64,000 nucleotides of DNA. It comes from JBJXHG01 sp046160865 (lineage in GTDB: Bacteria > Planctomycetota > UBA1135 > GCA-002686595). The DNA lies in assembly GCA_046160865.1 (NCBI GenBank), contig JBJXHG010000167.1, forward strand, positions 1 to 64,000, read 5' to 3'. How positions within the stretch are numbered: position 1 is the stretch's first letter; the number at the start of each line of letters is the position of its first letter. Shown here piece after piece: positions 54,149 to 62,636 of the stretch. The notes under the pieces were generated by a model. It had not been told where the DNA came from and did not search any database. It was given only the letters and a program-made list of their open reading frames with translations. The position numbers and the translations under genes were made by a program.

Positions 54149-54451
54149 CGCGCGGCGTGCAACCGCGCGCTGCGCCGGGCGCGCGCTCGTGTTCCGTATG
54201 GGACGAGCGCGCCGAGCGCGCGCTCGTGCAGGCGGCAGGCGCACACGCGCACCGAAACGACAGGGCGATCCGTCCCGTGAGGAACGAATCGCCCGATGAT
54301 GTCGTGGTGCCGACGCTCGCCTCTCGCACCGCCCGTGTCACGAGTGTGACAGCACCCTGACGACGCTGGAGGTTCGCCTCGACGCCCTTTGATTACTCGA
54401 TCGTGGGCGCCGACCAAAGAGTCCTCCGGCCATCTCCGCGAATTTTTTTCG
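54149..54451. other. Convergent gap after ugd with hairpins
   Basis: These 303 bases lie between the ugd stop and the TPR gene stop. GCGCGCTCGT (54181-54190) pairs with ACGAGCGCGC (54203-54212), a perfect 10-bp stem that could end ugd transcription, though no T-run follows. GGGCGAT (54263-54269) pairs with ATCGCCC (54288-54294). A run of seven T lies near 54433-54439. No gene is seen. Confidence 0.4.
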
Positions 54452-55312
54452 TCACTCCGCGGTCGGCGGCGCGCCGCGGCGCGTGCGCACGCGCTCCATC
54501 TCGTCGTTCGCGCGCATGCGTTGCAGCGCGCTGCGCACACGTTCGCCGGTCGACGTTTCCTCCTGCGCGACTTCCGACAACGCGTCGCGACAGCGCGCGA
54601 GCACGCTCGCCGCACCATCCGCGTCGCCCACGCCCAGGCGCGCGAGCGCGAGCGAATCGAATGCGCGCACGCGGTCGAGCGGATCCTGCGCGCCCGTCGC
54701 AACGCGCTCCCACGCGCGCACGGCGTCGTCCGCGCGACCGAGATCCGCACAGACGCGCCCCACCCACAACCATGCGTCGTCGCGGTGCGTCTGCGCGGCC
54801 GACGGATCGGACGCGACACCCTCGTACGCGGCGAGGGCGGCCGGGAGCTTCGCGGCGCGACGCTGTAGATGGCCGAGCTCGAGCCCCGCGCGCGCACGAA
54901 AGGCCGTGCCGTCGCCACGCGCGCGCGCGATCTCGAACTCCGCGGCAGCCGCAGCCGTGTCGTCGGCCGCGCGCAAGAGCTCGCCCGCCCGAAACGCAGC
55001 TTCCGCGCACGCCGCGGACCGCTCCGGGTGATGCTCACGCACGGCGCGGTACGCTCGGATCGCGGCGGCGCGCGCGTTGTCGCGCGCGGCACCCTCCATG
55101 CCGCGCATCGCGCGTCGCGCGGCGGCACCCATATCGAGCTGCGCGTCCACGGTCTCCTGCCGTGGCACGCTCGGGGTCTCGACGGCGCGTACGGAAGTGC
55201 GACTCGTCGCGGCGACCGCGGCGCTGTCTGCGACGGCACCCGACGCGAACACGGAACTCGCAGTGGCGAGGAACAGGGCGGCTCGGAACGAAGCACAGTT
55301 CGATCGGATCAT
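54452..55312 (-). CDS. Secreted TPR-like protein coupled to an ECF sigma factor
   Basis: This 286-residue protein has a signal peptide (MIRSNCASFRAALFLATASSVFASGAVA) followed by tandem helical pairs of TPR type (for example AACAEAAFRAGELLRAADDTAAAAAEFEIARARGDG, LPAALAAYEGVASDP, DAVRAWERVATGAQDPLDRV, LALARLGVGDADGAASVLARCRDAL). It should be periplasmic and bind partner proteins. Its ATG overlaps the stop of the sigma-factor gene (ATGA). The position is where an anti-sigma gene is often found, but no anti-sigma signature is visible. Confidence 0.75.
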   Translation of the reverse strand: MIRSNCASFRAALFLATASSVFASGAVADSAAVAATSRTSVRAVETPSVPRQETVDAQLDMGAAARRAMRGMEGAARDNARAAAIRAYRAVREHHPERSAACAEAAFRAGELLRAADDTAAAAAEFEIARARGDGTAFRARAGLELGHLQRRAAKLPAALAAYEGVASDPSAAQTHRDDAWLWVGRVCADLGRADDAVRAWERVATGAQDPLDRVRAFDSLALARLGVGDADGAASVLARCRDALSEVAQEETSTGERVRSALQRMRANDEMERVRTRRGAPPTAE

Positions 55313-55986
55313 GGTTTCGGTCCTGTGGCGCATTTCGCGCCGGTCGTAGCAGTTGGATCGCGCGGATCGACGAGGCCGCGCGGACGCCTCCGGAGCTCGA
55401 CCGCCCACACCTGCGCTGCCTCGCAACATTCCTGCGCGAGGCTGCGCTCGAGCACGCGCAGCAGTCGCCTGCGCGCGCGGAAGAGGCGCACCTTCACCAG
55501 GGGCGGCGAGATCGCACATGTGCGAGCCGTGTCGGCGCATCGACCGTCGCCTGCGTAGTACGACCCGAGCACCGTGCGGTCCTCGCGTCGCAAGCGCAGC
55601 ATCGCCACGTCGAGATGCCTCAGCGCGAGCTCCTTCTCGAGGACCGACGTGCCGAGTCGCAGTTGCACACTTTCTGCGCGCTCCTCGGGCGGTTGCTCGC
55701 GTCCCTCGCACAGCTCGAGCACGGCTTCCGTTTCCTCGATCCGCGGAATGCGCCGCTCGCGACGGATGTGATCGCGCAGCACGTTCGCTGCGATGCGCAG
55801 CGTCCAGGCTTCGAGGCGCTTCGCATCGACGAGGCTTGGGCGGTAGCGCGCTGCGCGCAACAGCGTTTCCTGCACGATGTCGTCGAGCTCGTGAGCGTCG
55901 CGACAGCGCGGCGTCAGGTAGGCGACGAGCAACGGACGCAGGTCCTCCAGCCCCTCCCAAGTATGAGTCGCAACGGAACCGTGCAC
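55309..55986 (-). CDS. ECF-type RNA polymerase sigma factor
   Basis: This 225-residue protein has sigma region 2 (HELDDIVQETLLRAARYR, RLEAWTLRIAANVLRDHIRRERR) and region 4 (RREDRTVLGSYYAGDGRCADTARTCAISPPLVKVRLFRARRRLLRVL). A cysteine- and basic-rich tail of about 40 residues (CCEAAQVWAVELRRRP...) follows region 4. GTG at 55986 is well supported by AGGAG at 55997-55993, six bases upstream. It is coupled to the secreted TPR gene, and no zinc-binding anti-sigma gene is adjacent. Confidence 0.86.
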   Translation of the reverse strand: MHGSVATHTWEGLEDLRPLLVAYLTPRCRDAHELDDIVQETLLRAARYRPSLVDAKRLEAWTLRIAANVLRDHIRRERRIPRIEETEAVLELCEGREQPPEERAESVQLRLGTSVLEKELALRHLDVAMLRLRREDRTVLGSYYAGDGRCADTARTCAISPPLVKVRLFRARRRLLRVLERSLAQECCEAAQVWAVELRRRPRGLVDPRDPTATTGAKCATGPKP

Positions 55987-56335
55987 GGGTCACTCCTGCG
56001 CGGCCGAGACTCCGGCGGGGAAACCGCTTCCCGCGCTCTCGTGTCTCGTCCGGCGCGCAGAAGACCCCAGACCGCGCGCTTCGTCGCTCCGCGATTGCGT
56101 TGCGGATCGTCGCGCACCGTCGCACCGCTGCGAGCGTCTCCGATCCGACTCCCGAAGCTCCGCGCTCGCGCCGCGCATCCCCAGGTCGTGCGCCCGTTCG
56201 AGCCCGCGCACGGCGCAAGCCGTGGTGTGCGGTGCTCGCACGCTCGCGCGCGGCGCGCGGTTTCCCCGAACTCCCGACCGGAGCAAGAATCTCCGCGGGC
56301 CCCCCGCCCGCTCCCGCGTCCGGCGCTTTCCGGGA
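55987..56335. other. Gap upstream of the ECF sigma gene
   Basis: No frame with protein-like composition was found in these 349 bases. The interval should hold the sigma gene promoter. Apart from the AGGAG ribosome-binding site at 55993-55997, no element is clear. Confidence 0.3.
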
Positions 56336-56902
56336 TCAGCGCGGCGCGTCGACCACCATCGCGCGGGCGAGCTCGGCCGACTTCTCGGCGCTCACGAGAT
56401 CGGCCACGAGCGCGAGCGCGAACTCGAGCGCAGTCCCGACCCCTTGGCTCGTCGTCACGGATCCGGACTTCACCACGCGCGGCGCGGAGCGCACGACCGC
56501 TTGCGACAACTCTTCGCGCACCGACGGATGCGACGTGACCGCGACTCCGGCCAAGATCCCCGCTTCTTGCAGCACGAGCGGCGCGGCGCAGATCGCGGCA
56601 GTAGGACGACCTTCGCGATGCAAGCGCCGAACGAGCTCCAAGAGCGCTCCGTCCCGCATCAAGTTGCGCGTTCCCGGCATGCCACCCGGCAGCACGACCA
56701 TCGTGAAGCGGTCGAGCTCGAGTTCGCCAAGCGACGCGTCGGGGACGACGGTGATCCCGTGCGAGCCGCGCACCGGCCCCGCTTGCAGACCCGCCACGGT
56801 CACATCGAGACCGGCGCGCCGCAGCACGTCGACGATCGTCACGGCTTCGGTCTCTTCGAAGCCTTGTGCGAGCGGGACGAGGATCCGGTGCGGGTCGTTC
56901 AT
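56336..56902 (-). CDS. DJ-1/PfpI family protein (YajL/DJ-1 type)
   Basis: This 188-residue protein has the DJ-1 fold signatures: ILVPLAQGFEETEAVTIVDVLRRAGL, VLPGGMPGTRNL, AAICAAPLVL with the reactive Cys, and TSQGVGTALEFAL. Family members act in protein/nucleotide repair or as chaperones. ATG at 56902 is chosen because FEETEAV homologues start there; another in-frame ATG nine codons earlier is possible. It is divergent from the DUF523 gene. Confidence 0.88.
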   Translation of the reverse strand: MNDPHRILVPLAQGFEETEAVTIVDVLRRAGLDVTVAGLQAGPVRGSHGITVVPDASLGELELDRFTMVVLPGGMPGTRNLMRDGALLELVRRLHREGRPTAAICAAPLVLQEAGILAGVAVTSHPSVREELSQAVVRSAPRVVKSGSVTTSQGVGTALEFALALVADLVSAEKSAELARAMVVDAPR

Positions 56903-57060
56903 GTCGAGCAGCCGTTCGCTTGGGTGCATTTGGCGCTGCGGGGAGCGCGACCGCGGCCAAGTCCGCGCGCTTCGCCGAGGATCCCGCGACGCCCTTCGAC
57001 CCAGGCCGCCGGCGCATACGCGCGCGGAACAGGTCGCGGCGCGCCTATCATAAGGTCGCC

Positions 57061-57546
57061 ATGAGCGAACCGGCCGATGCTTCCACGCCCGCGACTCAGC
57101 CGGTCCTGGTCAGCGCGTGCTTGCTCGGGCGGGCGTGCCGCTACGACGGGCGCTCGAACGAAGACCAAGCACTCGTGCGGGAGCTCGCCGCGCGCGGTGA
57201 GCACCCGGTTCCGTTCTGCCCGGAGGAGCACGGAGAGCTCGGCACTCCGCGGCCGCCCGCGTGGATCGAGCGCGAAGGCGCGCGCGCGGTGGTCGAGGGC
57301 CGCGCACGCGTTCTCACCGACGCCGGCGTCGACGTGACCGCGGCATTCCTGCGCGGTGCGCACGGTGCGCTCGAAGCGTGCCGCGCTCACGGCGCGCAAC
57401 GAGCACTGCTGAAGGAACGTTCCCCGTCGTGCGGCGTGTGCCAGACGCACGTCGGCGGCGCTCTCGTCGATGGACCCGGCGTTACGACCGAGCTCCTGCG
57501 CTACCACGGGATCGAAGTGCGCGGCGTCGAAGGCCGGCGGACGTAG
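57061..57546 (+). CDS. DUF523 family protein
   Basis: This 161-residue protein has the DUF523 pattern: VLVSACLLGRACRYDGRS, PVPFCPEEHGELGTPRPP, GVDVTAAFLRGAHGALE, ALLKERSPSCG and GVTTELLRYHGIEV. Four or more conserved cysteines suggest metal or cluster binding. The function of the family is not established. ATG 57061 is the first in the conserved frame. Confidence 0.88.
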   Translation: MSEPADASTPATQPVLVSACLLGRACRYDGRSNEDQALVRELAARGEHPVPFCPEEHGELGTPRPPAWIEREGARAVVEGRARVLTDAGVDVTAAFLRGAHGALEACRAHGAQRALLKERSPSCGVCQTHVGGALVDGPGVTTELLRYHGIEVRGVEGRRT

Positions 57547-57658
57547 CGTCGTTTCGGTGCGGCGTGCGCCTGGTCCCCCACGTGCCGTGACCGGCCCGCG
57601 CGGCGGGCGGTTGCGCTCCGAGCTCGAATCGATCGCTGCGCGCGGCCGCCAGCCCGCG

Positions 57659-57810
57659 TTTCTCACCACGTCCGTCGCGAGGTCGGGTCAGCGCGCTCGA
57701 AGCAAGGCGTTGCATCGGGATCGACCGGAGCTCTCCTGCCAGGTCAGCGAGGATCGATTCCGATCCAACAACGCGGGCGGAAGCGAGTTGACGCGAACGC
57801 AGCAGGACTT
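57659..57810. repeat. Hairpin family R1, long copy, interrupted on its right side
   Basis: It starts at TTTCTCACCACG (57659) and matches the copy at 35858 at about 125 of 148 positions by hand alignment. The right arm runs to GCAGCAGGACTT (57810), after which a different hairpin element begins; TGGTGAGGG at 57974 resembles the rest of the right arm. It lies between convergent genes. Confidence 0.75.
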
Positions 57811-57973
57811 AGAGCACGTCCTAGAACCTCGCCGTGGCCCGAGGGCGAGCGAGCCGATGCGGCGCAAGAAGAGCCGACGATGCGTATTGACGAAGAAATA
57901 CGCAGAGGAGGTTCGCCGCCGCGCCGCGGCGGCGCAGCCGCCCGAAGCCCGGCGAGGTTTTAGGACGTGCTCT
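57811..57973. repeat. Hairpin element lying inside an R1 copy
   Basis: The arms AGAGCACGTCCTAGAACCTC(GCCG) at 57811-57834 and its inverse at 57950-57973 match at 23 of 24 positions. Pairing continues inward to TGCGTATT and AATACGCA at the centre, so the whole 163 bases fold on themselves. Its right half recurs at 13967-14010. It lies inside the R1 repeat, consistent with insertion of one element into another. Confidence 0.75.
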
Positions 57974-58049
57974 TGGTGAGGGTTGCGGGCCAGCACTCGT
58001 GTGCGAACTTCACGCGTCCGAACACCTTCGACGCGGCGCGAGCAACTCG
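57974..58049. other. Gap after the nested hairpin elements
   Basis: No gene. The first bases (TGGTGAGGG) may be the remnant of the R1 right end. Confidence 0.25.
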
Positions 58050-58817
58050 TCAGCGGGTCTTCGGCTTCCCGACCACCACGACGTGGAAGCCGAGGAGCGA
58101 GAGTCCCGGAGTCGCGCACAGCAGACGATCGAGCCGGATCATGCCGCGCGTGATCCACACGTTGCCCGGGATGTACTTCAGGATGCCGAGGTGGTCAGGA
58201 AAGCCGGCGAAGACGTACGCGAACACGCCGTACTTCTTGACGACCGTCACCTCGAAGCCCGCGGCCTCGCACAGCCGCACGATGCCGCGCCGCGTGAAGC
58301 CCTCGTCGCCCTCGTCGAAGTGCGGACTCTTCTTGTAGAGGATGGCGCGCGCGAGCTTGATCAACGGGTTGTCGTTGCACGGCTCGCTCATGATGAGCAC
58401 GCCGTTCCGGTCGAGCGCGCGCCCGCAGTTCGCGAGGAAGCGGACGTGGTCGCGCGTGTGGTGCAGGCTGCCCTTGCAGAACACCGCGTCGAACGTGCCG
58501 CTCCGGAACGGCAACTTTTCGGCGTCGCCGGTGACGAGCCGCGCGCGCGGCACGTACTGCTCGGACACGCGCAGCATGTCGTGGCTGATATCCAGGCCGA
58601 CGGCGCCCGGGTGCTGCTGATCGAGCTCGGCCAGGAAGAACCCGGTGCCGCAGCCGATGTCGAGGATGCGGCGCGCGCCGGCCGGCACGTGCGAGATCAT
58701 CTCCGCGTGCCAGTCCTGCTGGAACAAGCGCGAGAAGTCGAAGCCGTAGCGGTACGCGTAGCGCGGCGCGAGCGCGCGGTGCAGATCGATCTGGGCTTGG
58801 GCGTTCGTGGAGCTCAT
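58050..58817 (-). CDS. Class I SAM-dependent methyltransferase
   Basis: This 255-residue protein has the SAM-binding motif ILDIGCGTGFF (about 51-61), then VGLDISHDML, GDAEKLPFRSGTFDAV and the LHHTRDHVRFL segment typical of methyltransferase domain family 11. The C-terminal half (TRRGIVRLCEAAGFEVTVVKKYG) is usual for family proteins that methylate small or lipid-like substrates. The acceptor is unknown. Nearby polysaccharide-like genes do not settle its role. Confidence 0.85.
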   Translation of the reverse strand: MSSTNAQAQIDLHRALAPRYAYRYGFDFSRLFQQDWHAEMISHVPAGARRILDIGCGTGFFLAELDQQHPGAVGLDISHDMLRVSEQYVPRARLVTGDAEKLPFRSGTFDAVFCKGSLHHTRDHVRFLANCGRALDRNGVLIMSEPCNDNPLIKLARAILYKKSPHFDEGDEGFTRRGIVRLCEAAGFEVTVVKKYGVFAYVFAGFPDHLGILKYIPGNVWITRGMIRLDRLLCATPGLSLLGFHVVVVGKPKTR

Positions 58818-58916
58818 GCCGCGGCGTGCGAAGCTCGAGAGTCTACCTCGCTCGAGCGGTCCGCCATCAGCCCGTGGTGAAAGTCATTCCGTGCGACAGC
58901 CGACCGTTCGCCCGCG

Positions 58917-58937
58917 CTTCTCACCACGTCCGTCGCG
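58917..58937. repeat. R1 terminus fragment in a divergent gap
   Basis: CTTCTCACCACGTCCGTCGC(G) matches the left terminus of the R1 family. A small inverted pair, CGCGCGAT and ATCGCGCG, follows at about 58933-58958. No longer R1 body is seen. It lies between the divergent methyltransferase and SGNH genes. Confidence 0.55.
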
Positions 58938-59051
58938 CGATCGCCGGCACATCGCGCGGACTCGCAGCCGGTCGCGCGCCGGGCTCCGGCGCGAACGCAC
59001 GGCTCGCGCGCTCGCAGCACGTTCTCGACGGGCTGCTATCCTGCGCCGCCC

Positions 59052-59822
59052 ATGGAAACCGCTCGAGCTCCCGCTCGCACGCGCCTCGCGCGCACGTGGA
59101 TGTGGGCGTGGCTCGCGGGCCTCGTCGCGCTGACGCTCGCGTGGCACGACGTCTTGCCCGGCGGCTACCGGCTGCGCTCGTATGTCGAGCCCGACTCCAC
59201 GCGCCAGACGCGCGAGAACCAGCGGCACGCACGCGAGCGCTGGACCCTGTTCGAGGCCGCGAACGCGACCACGCCCGCGGGCGCGATCGCGTTCGTGGGG
59301 TCGTCGACGATCGAGCGCTTCCCGCTCGCCGCATGTTTCCCCGCGAAGCCCTGCGCGAATCGCGGCATCGCGTTCGAGAGCGCCGCCGCGCTCGCGCAGC
59401 GCATGCCGCGCACGCTGCCCGAGTCACCCGCCGGCATCGTGCTCTACAGCGGCACCATCGATTTCCACGAGCACGGCGCCGAGCCGCACGCGATCGTGCG
59501 CTCGCTCGAGATCGCCGTGCACCGGATCCGCGAGCGCTCCCCCGGGGTCCCGATCGCGCTGATCGGCGTCATGCCGCGCCGCGAGATGAGCACGACACAG
59601 ATCGAGCGACTGCGCACGCTGATCGACGCGCTCCGATCCTTCGCGTCGCGCAGCGAGCTCGCGTACGTCGACACGCTCCGCCCTCCATTCACAAGTCCGC
59701 GCGGCGACCTGGCCGAAGAGGTGTCGACCGACCGATACCACCTCGACGCGCGGGGCTATGATCAGCTCGCACGATGGATCCTGGAGGATGGCGGCAAGGT
59801 CGGGCAGATTCTCGCTCCGTGA
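59052..59822 (+). CDS. SGNH/GDSL-type hydrolase, membrane-anchored
   Basis: This 256-residue protein has an N-terminal hydrophobic segment (TWMWAWLAGLVALTLAW) and SGNH blocks: AIAFVGSSTIERFPL (Ser84 as nucleophile), IVLYSGTIDFHEHG (block with a Thr-Ile-Asp rather than the usual G-x-N-D), and a terminal DRYHLDARGYDQLARWIL with the Asp/His pair. It probably deacylates or acylates a surface substrate. The flippase gene follows 76 bases later. Confidence 0.8.
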   Translation: METARAPARTRLARTWMWAWLAGLVALTLAWHDVLPGGYRLRSYVEPDSTRQTRENQRHARERWTLFEAANATTPAGAIAFVGSSTIERFPLAACFPAKPCANRGIAFESAAALAQRMPRTLPESPAGIVLYSGTIDFHEHGAEPHAIVRSLEIAVHRIRERSPGVPIALIGVMPRREMSTTQIERLRTLIDALRSFASRSELAYVDTLRPPFTSPRGDLAEEVSTDRYHLDARGYDQLARWILEDGGKVGQILAP

Positions 59823-59898
59823 AGATCGACGGCTCCGGACCTCGACAATCCGTCCCCGCTGAACCGAAGACCGCTCCCCCGTCGTAGACGATCTCCCC

Positions 59899-61425
59899 GT
59901 GTTCAAGAGCATCGGCAGCACCTGGATCCTGAATCTGTTCCAGATCGTCGTGCTGATGCGGCTCACGCCGTTCGTCCTGCACACGCTCGGCAACGATCAG
60001 AACGGCCTCTGGATCACGATCGTTTCACTGACGGGCTTCCTGTCGCTCTTGATCCTCGGCATCCCGATGGCGTCGGTGCGCTACATCGCGGAAGCGGTCG
60101 CGCAGAAGGACACCCGGCGCACGAACACGGCGATCTCGACGTGCCTCGGGATCTGCGCGGGGCTCGGAGTCGGCGCGCTGGTCGTCGGCGCCTTGCTGTA
60201 TCCCTTCTTCGACGCGGAGTACGTGGCGCACGCGACCACGCCCGCGATGGCCGACGCCGCGCGCCTGGCGTTCCTGCTCGTCGTCGCACAGGTGTCGCTC
60301 GGCTTCGTGATGCGGCTTCCCTACGGGATCTTCGACGCGCACCACGACTTCGTCGTGCGCAACGGGATCATGGCCGGCGAGCTCGTGCTGCGCTTCGGGC
60401 TCACGCTGGCCCTGCTCCATTGGAACGCGTCGCTCGTGATGCTCGCTTGGGTGCAAATCGGCTGCATGGTGGCCGAGTTCACGGTGGCGCTGCTCGTGAT
60501 CCGCAAGCGCTACCCCGGCGTGCGTTTCGGCCTCGCACACTTCGACCGCGCGCTCGTGCGCAGCATCCTGAGCTTCAGCATCTTCGCGATGCTCTTGAAC
60601 GTCGGGACGCTGCTCGCCTTCCGGTCGGACGCGCTCGTGATCGGCTCGTTCCTCGGCGCGGCGCAGGTGACCGAGTTCGACATGGGGAACAAGTTCTTCG
60701 ACCCGTTGACGAACTTGCTGATCGCCGTGGCCGGCGTCGTCATGCCGATGGCCACCCGGCTCAAGACGACCGGCGACTTGCGCGAGCTGCGCGACGTCTT
60801 CTTGAAGTGGTCGAAGATCTCGCTCTCGATCGTGCTCTTGATCGGCCTCTACCTGCTGATGCTCGGGCCCGAGTTCCTCGGCTGGTGGGTCGGCCCCGAG
60901 TTCGCCCAACCTTCGGGACGCGTGCTCCAGATCTTGATGGTCTCGTTCCTCGTGTACTTGCCCGTGCGCGGCGTCGCGCTGCCGATCTTGATGGGGCTCG
61001 GCAAGCCCGCATTCCCGGCGCTCGCGCTGCTAGGGATGGGCATCGTGAACCTGATCGCGAGCCTCGTGCTCGTGCGCGGATACGGGATCGCCGGCGTCGC
61101 GGTCGGAACGGCCGTGCCGAACGTCCTCTTCGCGCTCGCCGTGCTGTGGCGCGCGTGCCGTGAGCTCGACCTGCCGATCCGCGAGTACGCGCGCTACGTG
61201 ATCGCACGGCCGCTGATCGGCGCGCTCGTGCCGCTCGCGTTCCTCGCGACGTTGAAGTGGAGCTTCGACGTGCAGGGTTTCGTCGCGCTCGTCCTCGCCG
61301 GCATCGGCATGGTCACCACCTTCGCGCTCTGCTGGGTGTTCTTCGTCTACCGCGGCGATCCGTACATGGATCTCGCGCTCCGTTTGGGCGTGCGCGGCCG
61401 AGCCGTGCCGAGGAACACTCCGTGA
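59899..61425 (+). CDS. Polysaccharide flippase-like membrane protein (MATE/Wzx type)
   Basis: This 508-residue protein has about 12-14 membrane segments and starts FKSIGSTWILNLFQIVVLMRLTPFVLHTLGNDQNGLWITI, the usual N-terminus of polysaccharide-biosynthesis flippases. Other segments include FLLVVAQVSLGFVMRLPYG and VLPILMGLGKPAFPALALLG. It likely flips a lipid-linked glycan across the inner membrane. The start is a GTG at 59899. Its stop overlaps the next gene as GTGA. Confidence 0.88.
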   Translation: MFKSIGSTWILNLFQIVVLMRLTPFVLHTLGNDQNGLWITIVSLTGFLSLLILGIPMASVRYIAEAVAQKDTRRTNTAISTCLGICAGLGVGALVVGALLYPFFDAEYVAHATTPAMADAARLAFLLVVAQVSLGFVMRLPYGIFDAHHDFVVRNGIMAGELVLRFGLTLALLHWNASLVMLAWVQIGCMVAEFTVALLVIRKRYPGVRFGLAHFDRALVRSILSFSIFAMLLNVGTLLAFRSDALVIGSFLGAAQVTEFDMGNKFFDPLTNLLIAVAGVVMPMATRLKTTGDLRELRDVFLKWSKISLSIVLLIGLYLLMLGPEFLGWWVGPEFAQPSGRVLQILMVSFLVYLPVRGVALPILMGLGKPAFPALALLGMGIVNLIASLVLVRGYGIAGVAVGTAVPNVLFALAVLWRACRELDLPIREYARYVIARPLIGALVPLAFLATLKWSFDVQGFVALVLAGIGMVTTFALCWVFFVYRGDPYMDLALRLGVRGRAVPRNTP

Positions 61426-62636
61426 GCCCGCTCGCGATCGCGGCGATCGCCGTCGCGGGTGCCCTCGCCTCGTTCGTGATCGCCGAGCTCGTCACGCGCG
61501 CGTGGCTCGCGAAGCACGGGCGCTATTTCATCTGGCCGCCGTGGTCGCGCACGCGCATGGAGCTCGACCGCGAAGCACTGCCGATGCTCGAGCCGACGAC
61601 GCGCATCGAGATCAACGCCCACGGCGAGCGCGGCGATCCGCAGCCTGCTCCGGGAGAGCGCGCGTACCGCGTGCTCGTCACCGGCGGCAGCGTCGCGGAG
61701 TGCTACTTCCTCGACCAGGACACCGCGTGGCCGGCGGTCATCCAGCGGATCCTGAACCAGCCCGAGAACCAGAAGCGCCTCGGCGTCGAGCGCGCGCACG
61801 TCGGCAATGTCGCGCGCTCTCTGGTCACGTGCCGCCACGTCGCGCACATGCTCGCGAAGACGCTGCCGCGCTATCCACGACTCGATGCGATCGTGCTGAT
61901 GGTCGGCGCCAGCGATCTCGTGTACTGGCTCGAGCAGCGCACGCCGCCGGTGCTCGACGATTCGCCGCCGACCGCGTCGCAGGTCTTCGGCGCGCACCCG
62001 GAGGGACCGTTCGGCTGGACGCACAGGTCGCTCGCGCTACGGCGCATCGCGTCGCAGGTGCGCCGCCGCTGGTTCGGCAAAGTCGACGTGCGCGAGCGCG
62101 CGGGGAAACGTCTCACGAAGGCGCGCGCGATGCGCGCGAACGCGCGCGAGATCCTGCGCGACGTGCCCGATCCGGCGCCGCTGCTCGCGCACTTCGACAA
62201 GCACTTCCGCGAGCTCTTGGCGCTCGCGCGCACGAAGACCGACCGCGTGATCGTCGTGCGCCAGCCGTGGTTCGAGAAGCAGTTCACGCCCGAGGAAGCG
62301 CGGCAGATGTGGAACTTCGGCGCAGGGCGTCCCTACGAAGGCGAAGTGCACGCGTACTACGCGCACGACGTCGTCTGGAAACTCATGCGGCTGATCGACG
62401 CGCGCGCGACACAGATCGTGCACGAGACCGGTGTCGAGGAAATCGATCTCATGCCACTGCTCGAGCGCAACCTCGAGATCTACTACGACGAGTTGCACCA
62501 CACTCCGAAGGGTTGCGCGATCGTCGGCGAGATCGTCGCGCGCGCGCTCCTCGCGCGCATGCCGGACGCGAGCTCCGGTGCGGCCTCACTCCGGACGGGA
62601 ACGGCGCGCCAGAACAGCCATGCCGATGTGACCTAG
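61422..62636 (+). CDS. SGNH hydrolase-like protein coupled to the flippase
   Basis: This 404-residue protein has an N-terminal membrane anchor (IAAIAVAGALASFVIAELVTRAWL), an SGNH-like GGSVAECYFLDQDTAWP block (Ser in GGSV), VGASDLVYW and a terminal YDELHHTPKG with the Asp/His pair. Such proteins often modify polysaccharides. GTG at 61422 overlaps the flippase stop by four bases. The last 51 bases overlap the end of the convergent gene downstream. Confidence 0.78.
   Translation: MSPLAIAAIAVAGALASFVIAELVTRAWLAKHGRYFIWPPWSRTRMELDREALPMLEPTTRIEINAHGERGDPQPAPGERAYRVLVTGGSVAECYFLDQDTAWPAVIQRILNQPENQKRLGVERAHVGNVARSLVTCRHVAHMLAKTLPRYPRLDAIVLMVGASDLVYWLEQRTPPVLDDSPPTASQVFGAHPEGPFGWTHRSLALRRIASQVRRRWFGKVDVRERAGKRLTKARAMRANAREILRDVPDPAPLLAHFDKHFRELLALARTKTDRVIVVRQPWFEKQFTPEEARQMWNFGAGRPYEGEVHAYYAHDVVWKLMRLIDARATQIVHETGVEEIDLMPLLERNLEIYYDELHHTPKGCAIVGEIVARALLARMPDASSGAASLRTGTARQNSHADVT

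Noticed and set aside
54263..54294. GGGCGAT/ATCGCCC pair resembling the acceptor stem of the nearby tRNA-Val.
   Set aside because: Only 32 bases long and without D, anticodon or T arms, so it is not a tRNA; probably a chance or simple hairpin.
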